Notes: a model not told the origin generated them from the letters alone. 64,000 nt of DNA from Prevotella sp. UBA2850 (GCA_002350805.1 DEFO01000016.1:1-64000), one strand, 5' to 3'; counted from the stretch's first letter, positions 53,359 through 63,116 are shown. Translations and numbers: made by a program.

Positions 53359-55779
53359 TTATCTTAAAAACTTCTTTCCATTCATTATCACAATGCCGCG
53401 ATAGCTGTCGCTCACACGCTGGCCTTGTAGGTTATATGCTATGTTATCAGTGGGTCGAGCAACGGGCACCACGTTTGGGGCGCTGATGGCCGTTACGGCA
53501 CCATATTCGTAGGCGCCACGCACGCCAGCCCCACTGGTATTGCGAAGGGCACCGCGCTGGTCGGTGGTGAGAACAGACTTAATGTCGGCATCGTTGTCAA
53601 CATCGCCTATGAAACGACTCTCGTTATAGTTGTCGGCAGGCACATCGTTAATGGTCTTGGTGCCAAACACGAGGCTCTTTACGGCCACTACGCGGGTGCC
53701 CGAGTCGTCGGTAACATTGGCCACAAACTTGCCATCTACATTCTCGCCATCGAGCAAGGTGGCAAGAGCGCTGAAGGCCGACACATTGGTAGACATGAAG
53801 AGATCGTTGTCAGAGAAATTCATGTGGCAATTAGAGGCCGATGAATAGACGTTGCGTTGCGTGTCGACATGCGTGAGGTTGGTGAGATACACATCGCCAC
53901 CCGTCGAAGCGCTTGAGCTGTTGCCCGCAATGATGTTATTGTAGAGGCGCACGGTAGCATCGGTGCTCACCTGTACGGCTGCGCCACAGAAGTCGGCGGG
54001 CGTGGCGCCATCGGCCAGACAAGAGGCTTGGTTACCCACAATAGTGTTATTGACCAGTGCTACCGATGTGCCCTCGCCATTAAGGGTGAGCCAGATGGCC
54101 GAGCCGCCACGGTTGTTGGCAGGCAAACCCGCCACAGCGGTGGCCGTAAGCGTATTGTTGGCAAATGTATTGTTCACGAAGCACACCTTGCTGTTATACT
54201 TTGTGCGACTGGCATAGAAAGTGCCGGCTGTGGTGGCTACATTGTCGTAGAAGGCGCAAGCGCTGACGTGCAACTGTGAGAACGCACCTATGTAACAGGC
54301 GGCACCCATCGTGCCCTTATTGTTATGAAAGAGGCTGTTGCGCACCGAGTGACGCCAAACCAGTTCGCTGGTATTGGCGGGGGTGTAGAGTGCTCCGCCC
54401 GAACCATACAGCGAGGTGTTGTTATAAAACTGGCAGTGGTTGACATTAATTTGGCCTGAACAATACACACCACCGCCATTGCTGTAGGCCGTATTGTCGT
54501 GCACGAGGCAGTGGTCGAGATGAACCATGGAGCCCGTGCTATAGATGGCGCCGCCCTGTGCCGTAGCACCACCCTGAGGAGCATTGCCGCCATGCAGGTC
54601 GAAGTGAGAGAGCTCGAGGGCGCAATTCTGACTAACGGTGATGAGGTGGTTTACGTCGCCACACAGCTCGGTATAGCCTGTTTGTGCACTGAAGTCGGCA
54701 TTATAGCCACCCATGATGGTAAGCGACTTGTTTATCTTCACGGTGGCCGTCTTGCCCGAGCCAGGCAACGTCAGGCGGCCAGCCTGTATCATAAGGGTGT
54801 CGCCAGCCTGAGCGTTAGCAATAGCCTCAGCAATGTCGGCATCGGCGGTTAGGCGTTGGGTATGGTTAGGGGTGTAAGCGTTCAGTGTGATAGTGGCTTT
54901 GATAGCAAAGTGGTCGCTGGGCGTTTGCTTACGACCATAGGTGTCGTTAATGGTCTTATAGAAAGACACCTTGGCGCCACGCACCCATATATAGTCGAGA
55001 CGAGTGCTGGTGTGGTAGTCGGGGTCCCAAAAGTCTTGACCATTGACCTTATGTTTCGACAATGTGCCATCGCCTTGCTCAATGCCTTGGGTGGTGGTGG
55101 CAGCGGTACGAGCGTCGAGCATGTAGCTGCCCATCATCTGATAGAAGGGTATGCGCGTCTGGCTCGAGTTATGGTCGCCACACAGCACGGCGGGATAGCT
55201 GCCAGCAATGGTGCGCACCTGCTGCATATTGATGCGTGCCTGCTCGTTGCGCGAGTCGTCGCCCTGGTGGTCGAGGTGTGTCTCGAAGAAATAAAACACC
55301 TCGTCGGTGGCTTTTATGCGCAACTTGGCCCACACGGTAAAGCGTATGTTGTTAACATTGTTATCCCAACTAATGGTGGGACGTGTGAGGTCGGTGGCGA
55401 GATAAAAGACGCCATCGTCGAGCAACTCAAACTTGTCGGTGCGGAAGAAGATGGGGTTGAAATTTTCGGTGGTGGTACCAGGGCTCTTCAGGTCGCTATA
55501 TTTCACCACGGTATAATCGGTAAGTTGCTGCTCGATATAGGCCAGAATGGGGCCACCATGACATTCGTTTAAGCCTACAATGTCGTAGGCATTGTCTTTG
55601 AGGGTCTGCACCACGGCATTACGACGTTGGCTCCAATCGCGCTCGCCCGTATCGCCATTGCTGGGGCAGCGTATGTTATAAGTTCCTACGTTTAGTGTGG
55701 TGGTTTGCGCCAAGGCAACGGCAGCAAACAGTTGGCAGAACAGCACTTGTAGTGCGAAGAAAAGTTTATGACGAAACAT
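53359..55779 (-). CDS. secreted endonuclease/exonuclease/phosphatase-fold protein with beta-helix domain
   Basis: About 806 residues. Signal peptide, then an EEP domain (about 25-300) with LNVGTYNIRCPS, GLNECHGG (Glu), HLDHQGDD, CGDHNSSQ and SDHFAIKA, the metal-dependent phosphodiesterase pattern. Residues about 310-760 form a parallel beta-helix of the polymorphic outer-membrane type (GGAIYSTGS, NNTSLYGSGGALY). The last 30 residues (YNLQGQRVSDSYRGIVI, then NGKKFLR) are the shared sorting-type ending. Start ATG 55779; the longer frame upstream reads through the octamer array. May degrade extracellular DNA or phospho-lipids. Confidence 0.82.
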   Translation of the reverse strand: MFRHKLFFALQVLFCQLFAAVALAQTTTLNVGTYNIRCPSNGDTGERDWSQRRNAVVQTLKDNAYDIVGLNECHGGPILAYIEQQLTDYTVVKYSDLKSPGTTTENFNPIFFRTDKFELLDDGVFYLATDLTRPTISWDNNVNNIRFTVWAKLRIKATDEVFYFFETHLDHQGDDSRNEQARINMQQVRTIAGSYPAVLCGDHNSSQTRIPFYQMMGSYMLDARTAATTTQGIEQGDGTLSKHKVNGQDFWDPDYHTSTRLDYIWVRGAKVSFYKTINDTYGRKQTPSDHFAIKATITLNAYTPNHTQRLTADADIAEAIANAQAGDTLMIQAGRLTLPGSGKTATVKINKSLTIMGGYNADFSAQTGYTELCGDVNHLITVSQNCALELSHFDLHGGNAPQGGATAQGGAIYSTGSMVHLDHCLVHDNTAYSNGGGVYCSGQINVNHCQFYNNTSLYGSGGALYTPANTSELVWRHSVRNSLFHNNKGTMGAACYIGAFSQLHVSACAFYDNVATTAGTFYASRTKYNSKVCFVNNTFANNTLTATAVAGLPANNRGGSAIWLTLNGEGTSVALVNNTIVGNQASCLADGATPADFCGAAVQVSTDATVRLYNNIIAGNSSSASTGGDVYLTNLTHVDTQRNVYSSASNCHMNFSDNDLFMSTNVSAFSALATLLDGENVDGKFVANVTDDSGTRVVAVKSLVFGTKTINDVPADNYNESRFIGDVDNDADIKSVLTTDQRGALRNTSGAGVRGAYEYGAVTAISAPNVVPVARPTDNIAYNLQGQRVSDSYRGIVIMNGKKFLR

Positions 55780-55790
55780 GGGATTTTTTA

Positions 55791-55974
55791 GTTGACGAGT
55801 TGACAAGTTGACAAGTTGACGAGTTGACAAGTTGACGAGTTGACAAGGAGATTTGCCTTAATAGTTGACGAGGGACGAGCGGACAAGCAGATTTGTTGTA
55901 TCAAGGAGATTACCCAACAAAGATTAGCAAAGGTAATCTCCTTGTTTACTCGTCCCTCGTCCGCTCGTCAACTA
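55791..55974. repeat. octamer array followed by nested palindrome
   Basis: Seven contiguous 8-bp units (gttgacga, gttgacaa) occupy 55791-55846. Beyond them, 55862-55887 pairs imperfectly with 55948-55974, and inside that a perfect 13-bp inverted repeat (55902-55914 and 55932-55944) encloses a 17-base loop. It fills the 202-bp gap between the two beta-helix genes. No T-run is present. Confidence 0.9.
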
Positions 55975-55981
55975 AACAAAT

Positions 55982-57712
55982 CTATTTCACTACCTTCTTA
56001 CCATTCACGATAACGATGCCACGGTAGGCGTCGTTTACGCGCTGGCCCTGAAGGTTATACATATACTTCTGTGCAGCGGGCTTCTGAGCCTGTACACCAG
56101 CAATGCCAGTGGTATTAGCAAAAGCATCGAAGGCGCCAGGACAGTAGTCAGCATCGTCGTTGGCGTTACGTTTAGCACCCGTCTGGTCAACAGTAAGGTC
56201 GGGCACCTGATAGCCAGTGGTGGCAAACAGAGGCTCGGTAGCCAACTGTGCAGCATAGGTGTTTACGTCGGCTACATAAGGAGGATAAAACTCTTGTGCG
56301 GCCAAACCCTCGATATAGGTTTTGCTGGGCACAAGCACCTTGTCGGCACTGGCGTTGATGTCTTGCTCGCCAAAGAGGGCAGCAAAGGTGTTGGCAGCCT
56401 GCATCGAGTTGGTGGTACCCAGTTTGATGTAGCTCCACTTATCAGCCTCAATCAGCGGGAGGCATGAACCCGTGATATTGTAGTTTTCAAACTCGCAACG
56501 CGGTTCGAACAAAGGTGCAGCCTCGCCCTTAGCGGCGTCTTTCATCACGATAGGTGCATAAGCCACGGTGCCATCGTCGGTACGGCCTACAACAATCGAG
56601 TTGTACATATTAAAGTTGGCATCGGCTGCAATACGTAGGTCGGTACCTACCAGCGAGCCTGGGTTGGTAACCTCGCCTGTCTCGGCATCGGTCTTATACA
56701 GCTCGGTGGGGTCGGCGTTACAGGTGTTGCCCGCAATGGTAGAGTTGATAATATGTAGCTTACGTGTAGCGTTCTTGTCGCCATTGGCCACTACGCCAGC
56801 TCCTTCGGCATAAGCAGTATTGCCCGACACGGTGCTGTTAACGATATACATCTCGCCAGCGGTAAGGGCGATGGCAGCACCGTAACGATCGTCGAGGGTG
56901 TTGTTATAAAAGGCGCAACGTTCTACGGTGCCACGCGAATAGCGAATGTCGGTGTTGATGTTTACACGCAAGGCGGCACCCGTCTGCACAGCATGGTTGT
57001 TATAGAAGCGGCAGTCGCGCAGGTTATACAGCGACCCATACACGCTCATGCCCGATGCTTTGGCGGCATAGGTGTCGTGCACATCGCAGTTATATAGTTC
57101 GAGCCAGCCCTGCACAACGCTCAGAGCGCCCCAGCCCGTCATGGCATCGGCAGCCTCGCTGCTGGGCCACTCGCTCTCGTTATAAGCACACTTAAACTCG
57201 AAGCCGTGGAAGGTGAGGGGTTTCAACGACGCGTCGCTCACGGTATAACGGTCTTCGGCAGTGTTCATACCCTTTGAACCCAGACGCATGTTTACCAAGC
57301 TGCGAGCGTCGCCAGGCGATGCTACACCGTCGGCATTAAGGTCGCCAGAGAAGATGGTAGGTGTGGCCGATGGATAGGTGGGCCATGTGGTTACAGGGCC
57401 TTGTGTGGGGTCGCAACCGCCCACAAAGATGTAGCCACGGTAGATGCGCTGTGGCACGCCGCCAGCCTCGAGGGTAGGATAATAGGTACCTCCAGCAAAG
57501 AAGAACGCGTCGCCGTTCTTATACTTCGAGTCGGCCTCTACCTTCTTGGCCACGGCCTCGTTTTGGTAGATATCCCAAATGGTGAGGGCCTTGTCCCATG
57601 ACGAGCCATCATTGCCAGTAGCGGCATTACCAGGCTTTACATAATAATCGGTTGCCATAACATTGGCTGAAGCAGCAACGGCTGCTGTAAGAAGTAAACC
57701 TTTTAGTTTCAT
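55982..57712 (-). CDS. secreted beta-helix protein with C-terminal sorting-type motif
   Basis: A 576-residue exported protein (signal peptide ending NVMAT). The start of the mature protein (DYYVKPGNAATGNDGSSW) is typical of Bacteroidota parallel beta-helix surface proteins. Helix rungs occur at about 200-340 (CDVHDTYAAKASGMSVYG, FYNNHAVQTGAALRV, NSTVSGNTAYAEGAGVV). The last 30 residues (YNLQGQRVNDAYRGIVI, then NGKKVVK) are nearly identical to the previous gene. No lyase or hydrolase motif is certain, so it could be a binding protein or a polysaccharide lyase. Confidence 0.8.
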   Translation of the reverse strand: MKLKGLLLTAAVAASANVMATDYYVKPGNAATGNDGSSWDKALTIWDIYQNEAVAKKVEADSKYKNGDAFFFAGGTYYPTLEAGGVPQRIYRGYIFVGGCDPTQGPVTTWPTYPSATPTIFSGDLNADGVASPGDARSLVNMRLGSKGMNTAEDRYTVSDASLKPLTFHGFEFKCAYNESEWPSSEAADAMTGWGALSVVQGWLELYNCDVHDTYAAKASGMSVYGSLYNLRDCRFYNNHAVQTGAALRVNINTDIRYSRGTVERCAFYNNTLDDRYGAAIALTAGEMYIVNSTVSGNTAYAEGAGVVANGDKNATRKLHIINSTIAGNTCNADPTELYKTDAETGEVTNPGSLVGTDLRIAADANFNMYNSIVVGRTDDGTVAYAPIVMKDAAKGEAAPLFEPRCEFENYNITGSCLPLIEADKWSYIKLGTTNSMQAANTFAALFGEQDINASADKVLVPSKTYIEGLAAQEFYPPYVADVNTYAAQLATEPLFATTGYQVPDLTVDQTGAKRNANDDADYCPGAFDAFANTTGIAGVQAQKPAAQKYMYNLQGQRVNDAYRGIVIVNGKKVVK

Positions 57713-57772
57713 TGCAATTACTATTTAAATGATTAATATTTTAGTTGACGAGTTCTTGCTAAGCAAGCGCCC

Positions 57773-60700
57773 TTATGGGTGGGCGAATTGCTTCTTCAGC
57801 CACTGGGCATAAAGATGGTCGTAACAGGTTTTCAATTGAGCCATGTCGGTAACATAGTGGCTCTTCACCTCATATAAGAAGGGGCCCTTGTAGCCCACCT
57901 CGTACAGGGCGGTGAGCACATCGTTCCAATTAACAGAACCATTGCCTGGCATGGCGTGGCGATCTTTCAACCCATTGCCATCAGAAATGTGCAAGGTGTG
58001 CACACGCTGTCCAAAGCGGCGTATCATGTCAGCGGCATCGAGGGCATGGTTGGTATCAACAGCCACACCCACTGTTGAGGGCACTACGCTCATAATGCGC
58101 TCCATCTCTTCGGGGTTACGGCCTATGGCTCGTTCAAAGCCATCGGTACGCTCAATGGTGGGGCCCAGCATGTTCTCAATCACTGTTTCGGATTGTATGG
58201 CCCTACCCCACTTGTCGAGCTTCTTCATGCTCTGGCCAATAATCTTCATGCGCTCGTTGCGTCGACCATGCTCCAACTGGTAGAAGCTGGGATGATATAG
58301 CAAGATGTGAGGCTTCAGTACGCTCACAGCATCAATACAGCGGCGATATTTCTCTAACGATTTCTTCAACACGGACTTATCAGGATGCGAGGGGTCACAC
58401 TCCTTCTCATACGGCATATGGATAGACCATATCTGTATGCCCGCTTTGTCGGCATCGGCTTTCACCTGTGCTAGGCGCGCTTTCAGCTGATCCCAGGACA
58501 GCGCCTTCGGCCCATTAACCAAGCCCGTAAGCGATATCTCGATACAACTGATACCTTTGCGACGAGCAGCGATAAGGCTGTCAAGGGTAAGGCCATCGAG
58601 GCCATGAAACACGCTGATGGTGGTACCCACGGTGCGCTGCAGGGGCACAGTAAGGGTGATAGGCTTACGAATAGAGGTTTCGGGTATATTTATCACCACA
58701 GGCTCTTGACCTGCGAAACCACACAACTGCACCTCATAGCTACGCTGTTGCACCTGTCCGTTATAGCTACCCTGTGCAGCACCAATCGTGAGGGTAGCCA
58801 CACCATTATTCTGCTGATAAGTGAGCGGCGTCTTAGCAAAGGCACCTTGCTCATATTGGCGAGTCAATCCATCGTCTTCATATAACATGAAGGTATTATT
58901 GTCGCCATCGCGTCCAGGATATACGCGTAGCACCACCTTTTTAAGGTCGGCACTGGCGGGACGACGGTTAAAGGGTTGCATAGGCAAGAGATTTCCGCCT
59001 TTTACGAACATCGGAAATGTTTGCAAATCTTTCGTCACCTTGGCCACTGAGCCTGCTGCATGGCGCTCGTGGGTGAAGAAGTCGTACCAGTCGGCATCGG
59101 TAGGAAACCACACCTCTTGCGAAGCAGCATAATGGCGAGCGCTGTCACCTGGCTGAGTGATGGGAGCCGCTAAGATGAGATCGCCAAAGAGATACTGATT
59201 ATAACGATTATAGGCCATGGTGTCGGTGGGATAGTCGACAAACATGCAGCGGTTAAGCGGCAGCATCGTTTCGTGCGTTTGGTGCACACTGCTATAAACA
59301 TAAGGCATCAGTTCGGCACGCAAACGGTAGGCAGTGCGCATAGCGCGAGTAGCCTCATCGCCCCACAGCCAAGGACGGCGATCAAGGTCTTTGCCACGGG
59401 CAGCATGCACACGTAGGGCAGCACTTAGGGCGCTAAACTGTGTCCAGCGCACCAACAGTTCAGGTTGTGTGCCACCATGAAAGCCACCCGTATCATGTAT
59501 CCAATAGTAGCACCCTTGGTTGCCCGATGTTTGCGAGAGCTTTACCTCGAAGGCCAACACAGGCCAGTCGCTCCGTGCATCGCCCGAAAAGTAGAGGGGA
59601 TGACGGTGGTCGCCCCACCCTCCCCATCTACTGTAGTTAGCACCTCTCAGGCCACCTTGCTCAGTATCTTCATAGAACAACTTGTTTAGCCAAGACAGCG
59701 TGCGCGTTTTGGTTCCACGAATATAAGGATACAGATAATCTTGTTGCCAATCAATCCACCAAAAGGCCACACCATACTGTCTGTTCTCACGACGCGTATA
59801 ATACAAATAGTTGCGCATATAGGTGCTATCTGAAGCATCAAACAGCAGGGTTTCTTTCTTGGTAGGATCTTTTCCCATAGCGCGCATAAACTCGGGGTAG
59901 AACGATTGATTTATCTGCACACCATCATGCGGATGTTCATTTACCGTTACACGAATACTGTCTGACAAGAGACGCTGTATGAGCGCCTGAGGGTTAGCAA
60001 TAAGGTTGCGGTTCCAGTCGAAGCCAGTCCAACCCTTTGTCATGTTGTGGCCAATACCTACGGTGGCGTCTTGCTTGTGCCAATCCATATCCATCGACAG
60101 GATGTCGAGTGGAAAGCCATTATCATTATAACCTTTTACCAAAGTATTAATGTATTGATCATCATACGGATACCAGCGCGAATACCATACGCCATGCATA
60201 TACTTTCGCGTCATAGGCACATGACCCGACAGAGCGCCAAGGTCGGCAAAAGGAGCATGAAAGTCATCGCCATAAACAAAGCAGTATTGATCTTGCACAT
60301 GTTGGCGATGGCGTGTAACCAGCCATCCGTTGTGTAGCACATCGTTACCTGTATCAATGATGTAATAAAAGCCATCTGACGAGAGCAAACCGTCGTGAGT
60401 AGGTATCTCATGAGTAACGCCATCAAGGGTGTTGATGCTGCCCCCCAAGTTTAGGTTCTTGGTTTTAGAATGTAAGTTACGCCCCGTAATAGTTCTCTCC
60501 TTGCCATGGAACATATAATGCACCCAGGTATTAAGCTGTCCGAACGGCAAATTATCATTATCAAGCACAATACGCAACTTACTGGTAGTTATCTCATACT
60601 GCTGGCCGCCCTTCAGCGCCTTCACCGTGAAGCCGTCGTGTAAGAGGCAATCGCGGCGGCGCGCCAGTAGAGTAGGTTCATCAAGAAATGTCTGGTTCTC

Positions 60701-60892
60701 GGCATATTCAAGACGAAACAGTGTTGGAGTGATGAGCGTGATGCGCTTGTTACCTAACACGATAGGGTTGACACAATCGGGTGCCTGAGGCAGTGTTTGA
60801 GCCTCGGCAGCGCCCAATAGTCCCCAACAGGCTGCCAAGACAAAAGCAAGGCGACACAGGAGGTGTTTTTGATGTGTCATTGTTGTGTTCAT
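57773..60892 (-). CDS. glycoside hydrolase family 31 fused to sugar-phosphate isomerase/epimerase-like TIM barrel
   Basis: A 1039-residue exported protein. After the signal peptide (about 1-31) residues 35-750 are GH31: N-terminal beta domain, (beta/alpha)8 barrel with LSMDMDWHKQ and WWIDWQQDY at about 395, IHDTGGFHGG at about 470 and a C-terminal beta domain. GH31 enzymes remove alpha-glucosyl or alpha-xylosyl residues. Residues 765-1039 form a second TIM barrel of the xylose-isomerase-like epimerase type (CIEISLTG, IQIWSIHMPYE, VIENMLG, VAVDTNHALD, TLHISDGNG, LYEVKSH). Such a fusion in one secreted chain is unusual. Lies 18 bp after the lipoprotein gene. Confidence 0.87.
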   Translation of the reverse strand: MNTTMTHQKHLLCRLAFVLAACWGLLGAAEAQTLPQAPDCVNPIVLGNKRITLITPTLFRLEYAENQTFLDEPTLLARRRDCLLHDGFTVKALKGGQQYEITTSKLRIVLDNDNLPFGQLNTWVHYMFHGKERTITGRNLHSKTKNLNLGGSINTLDGVTHEIPTHDGLLSSDGFYYIIDTGNDVLHNGWLVTRHRQHVQDQYCFVYGDDFHAPFADLGALSGHVPMTRKYMHGVWYSRWYPYDDQYINTLVKGYNDNGFPLDILSMDMDWHKQDATVGIGHNMTKGWTGFDWNRNLIANPQALIQRLLSDSIRVTVNEHPHDGVQINQSFYPEFMRAMGKDPTKKETLLFDASDSTYMRNYLYYTRRENRQYGVAFWWIDWQQDYLYPYIRGTKTRTLSWLNKLFYEDTEQGGLRGANYSRWGGWGDHRHPLYFSGDARSDWPVLAFEVKLSQTSGNQGCYYWIHDTGGFHGGTQPELLVRWTQFSALSAALRVHAARGKDLDRRPWLWGDEATRAMRTAYRLRAELMPYVYSSVHQTHETMLPLNRCMFVDYPTDTMAYNRYNQYLFGDLILAAPITQPGDSARHYAASQEVWFPTDADWYDFFTHERHAAGSVAKVTKDLQTFPMFVKGGNLLPMQPFNRRPASADLKKVVLRVYPGRDGDNNTFMLYEDDGLTRQYEQGAFAKTPLTYQQNNGVATLTIGAAQGSYNGQVQQRSYEVQLCGFAGQEPVVINIPETSIRKPITLTVPLQRTVGTTISVFHGLDGLTLDSLIAARRKGISCIEISLTGLVNGPKALSWDQLKARLAQVKADADKAGIQIWSIHMPYEKECDPSHPDKSVLKKSLEKYRRCIDAVSVLKPHILLYHPSFYQLEHGRRNERMKIIGQSMKKLDKWGRAIQSETVIENMLGPTIERTDGFERAIGRNPEEMERIMSVVPSTVGVAVDTNHALDAADMIRRFGQRVHTLHISDGNGLKDRHAMPGNGSVNWNDVLTALYEVGYKGPFLYEVKSHYVTDMAQLKTCYDHLYAQWLKKQFAHP

Positions 60893-60909
60893 GATATTTA
60901 GATTTTTCT

Positions 60910-61314
60910 TTACTCTTCTACATGTATGATAATGCGCTTTGTTACGCCGTCATACTGATACTGGGCATAGTCGTATTGTGCCCAGAAGCTGAGCTCTATG
61001 TCGCCAGCATGGGTGAGGGTTATCTCGGGCGAGATAAACTCGTTGGTATCGGTGGTAGGCGTTACGAACATGGCCTTGGTGGCATAGTCGTAGTAGAACC
61101 AGTATTTGGCAGCCTTTACCTCTGACGGGGTGTCGGTGGCCTGCTTCACGGTGAGTGTCACCTTGTCGCCCACATGATAGGTTTGCTGCATGGGCGCGAT
61201 GGTTATCTCTGAAAACTTAGCCTTGGGCAGACTGTCGTCGTCGCTGCAAGCGGTGAAGGCCAAGCACAAGATGGTGGCCAGAAAGAATAATATCGTCTTT
61301 TTCATATTTTTCAT
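60910..61314 (-). CDS. small lipoprotein with Ig/PKD-like domain
   Basis: A 134-residue lipoprotein (lipobox CLAFTAC). The mature part is a single beta-sandwich with YHVGDKVTLTVKQA, ITLTHAGDIELSFWAQYDY and a terminal KRIIIHVEE strand. It overlaps the susD stop by 4 bp (ATGA), so it is translationally coupled to susD, in the place where SusE-like binding lipoproteins often occur. Ligand binding is inferred from position. Confidence 0.75.
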   Translation of the reverse strand: MKNMKKTILFFLATILCLAFTACSDDDSLPKAKFSEITIAPMQQTYHVGDKVTLTVKQATDTPSEVKAAKYWFYYDYATKAMFVTPTTDTNEFISPEITLTHAGDIELSFWAQYDYAQYQYDGVTKRIIIHVEE

Positions 61315-63116
61315 TTTTCTCTATTAATATCGTCCCAGTTGGGGTTTTGTTTCAGCAAGCCTTTTGAGAGGGTGAGCTCGGTGATAGGAATAGGATACAG
61401 ATAGTCGCGCTTCTCGTCGTGGCGGCGCACCATATCTTGCAGAGCTATAATCATGCCTTGGGTGTTTTCGGTCAAGAAGATGTCTTTATTAATGGTAACA
61501 GCCTTTACGCCTGTGGGAGCAGGGTAGCCACGACCCGTTTCGGGGTTCACTACAAAGTCGAACACGCCGTCGCCATCCATGTCATAGCGCCCTATGCTGG
61601 GCACATAGGGGCCGAAGAATTCGCGGCCGTTAGAGGTCTCGTCGGCGTTCTGGTTGTCGAAACGTGTGAGCTCGCGCCAGCGCACCAAGTCTTGATAGCG
61701 AAAACCCTCCATCACCAGTTCTATGCCACGCTCGCGGCGTATCTCCAGTATCACACCACAGTTGTTACCCTTATCTACATTTTTGTAGCCATAAGGTTCG
61801 CCTTTAAGGAAGGCATCGGGGTGTGCGTTGGCATCGGCCAGCGATAGGTGCGGCATGTGTACGCGGTCGCGCAGCTTGTTGATAGAAATGTCGAGGTCGT
61901 TCTGCGTGATGGTGCCCTTCTCGGCCAGCGCCTCGGCATAGTTGAGATAAACCTCGCCCAGGCGGAATACAGGAATATCGACATGCGAACCAGAGATAGC
62001 CTCAGAGCCCTCAACAAACTTCACCACAGGATAGCCCGTTACCGAGAGGTTCTTGCGATACAAGCCTTGGGTGCCATCTTTATAGGTAAAGTTTTGAGTG
62101 AGGAAGGTTTGCGCCATACGTGGGTCGCGGTTCTTCGTCTCTTCAGTGAAAGGCTCGGTAAGATAGTCGGCCTTATCAGTAAAGCGCGACCCATCGCTGT
62201 CGAGATATGTCAGGGCAAAAGCGCGGGTGAAGCCTGCTGAACCTTTTGAGGCTACGAGGGCAAAGGCCGACGCATCGTGTGTGGCCAAGCCATACGAGCG
62301 CGAGAGGATGGTTTCTTTCTCACTGGTGGCACCGATACCTACAAAGTAGTCGTAGTAAGGACGTGTGCCCTCGGCATACAACTGATACTTGCCACTTTTC
62401 ATCACCTCAAGGGCGGCATCGGCAGCCTGTTGCAGCAGATCGGCATAAGGCAAACTGTTGGGGTTAAACTCGGTACCAGCATGATACTTGCGGAAGGTGC
62501 CCTCATACAAGCAAGCACGCGCCTTCAGTGCCAATGCCGTGTAGCGGCAGATGTGATACTTGTTTTCGCCCACCTCGGGCAACTGCTTAGCGGCCACATC
62601 AAGGTCGTCGATAATGTGCTTGATAATTACATCGCGGCTATCGCGCTCCTTATACAACAGTTCATCGTCGTCGCTGTTCAGCACCTGGTCGTACCAAGGC
62701 AGGTCGCCAAAGAGTTGCAGCTTTGAGAAGTAGAAATAGGCACGCCAGAAGCGTCCCACACCTTCATAATAAGCTCGCACGGCAGCATCGTCGCAGCGAT
62801 ACAGGTTCTGCAAGAAATAGTTGATGTGTCGCAGCATAGAGAAGTTCCAGCCGCCACCAGTGCTGGGCACAACATGTGCATAGCCACGCACAGCATCGCT
62901 GTACGACAGGTTGTGTACGACATAGTCGGACGACTCTTGATAGAAGTCACTCGCTTCGGGTAGCGAGGTATAGAACTGGTTGCTATACAACTTCAGCTCT
63001 TTCTCAGTTTTAAAGAACGTTTCGGGCGACACCGAGTCTTTCGGAAATTCGTCAAGATCGCATCCTATCAATGCCAAGGCGGTGATGCCACAAAGAAATA
63101 TATTTTTCAGTTTCAT
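61311..63116 (-). CDS. RagB/SusD family outer-membrane lipoprotein
   Basis: A 601-residue SusD protein. The N terminus has lipobox LIGC followed by DLDEFPKDSVSPETFF, the classical SusD opening. Helical TPR regions and the C-terminal signature RRERGIELVMEGFRYQDLVRW are clear. It should cap the SusC barrel at 63144 and present glycan for import. With the GH31 fusion it defines a polysaccharide utilisation locus for an alpha-linked glucan or xylose-decorated glycan. Confidence 0.93.
   Translation of the reverse strand: MKLKNIFLCGITALALIGCDLDEFPKDSVSPETFFKTEKELKLYSNQFYTSLPEASDFYQESSDYVVHNLSYSDAVRGYAHVVPSTGGGWNFSMLRHINYFLQNLYRCDDAAVRAYYEGVGRFWRAYFYFSKLQLFGDLPWYDQVLNSDDDELLYKERDSRDVIIKHIIDDLDVAAKQLPEVGENKYHICRYTALALKARACLYEGTFRKYHAGTEFNPNSLPYADLLQQAADAALEVMKSGKYQLYAEGTRPYYDYFVGIGATSEKETILSRSYGLATHDASAFALVASKGSAGFTRAFALTYLDSDGSRFTDKADYLTEPFTEETKNRDPRMAQTFLTQNFTYKDGTQGLYRKNLSVTGYPVVKFVEGSEAISGSHVDIPVFRLGEVYLNYAEALAEKGTITQNDLDISINKLRDRVHMPHLSLADANAHPDAFLKGEPYGYKNVDKGNNCGVILEIRRERGIELVMEGFRYQDLVRWRELTRFDNQNADETSNGREFFGPYVPSIGRYDMDGDGVFDFVVNPETGRGYPAPTGVKAVTINKDIFLTENTQGMIIALQDMVRRHDEKRDYLYPIPITELTLSKGLLKQNPNWDDINREK

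Noticed and set aside
53359..57712. Possible diversity-generating retroelement target proteins
   Set aside because: No reverse transcriptase, template repeat or adenine-biased variable region was found in the window.
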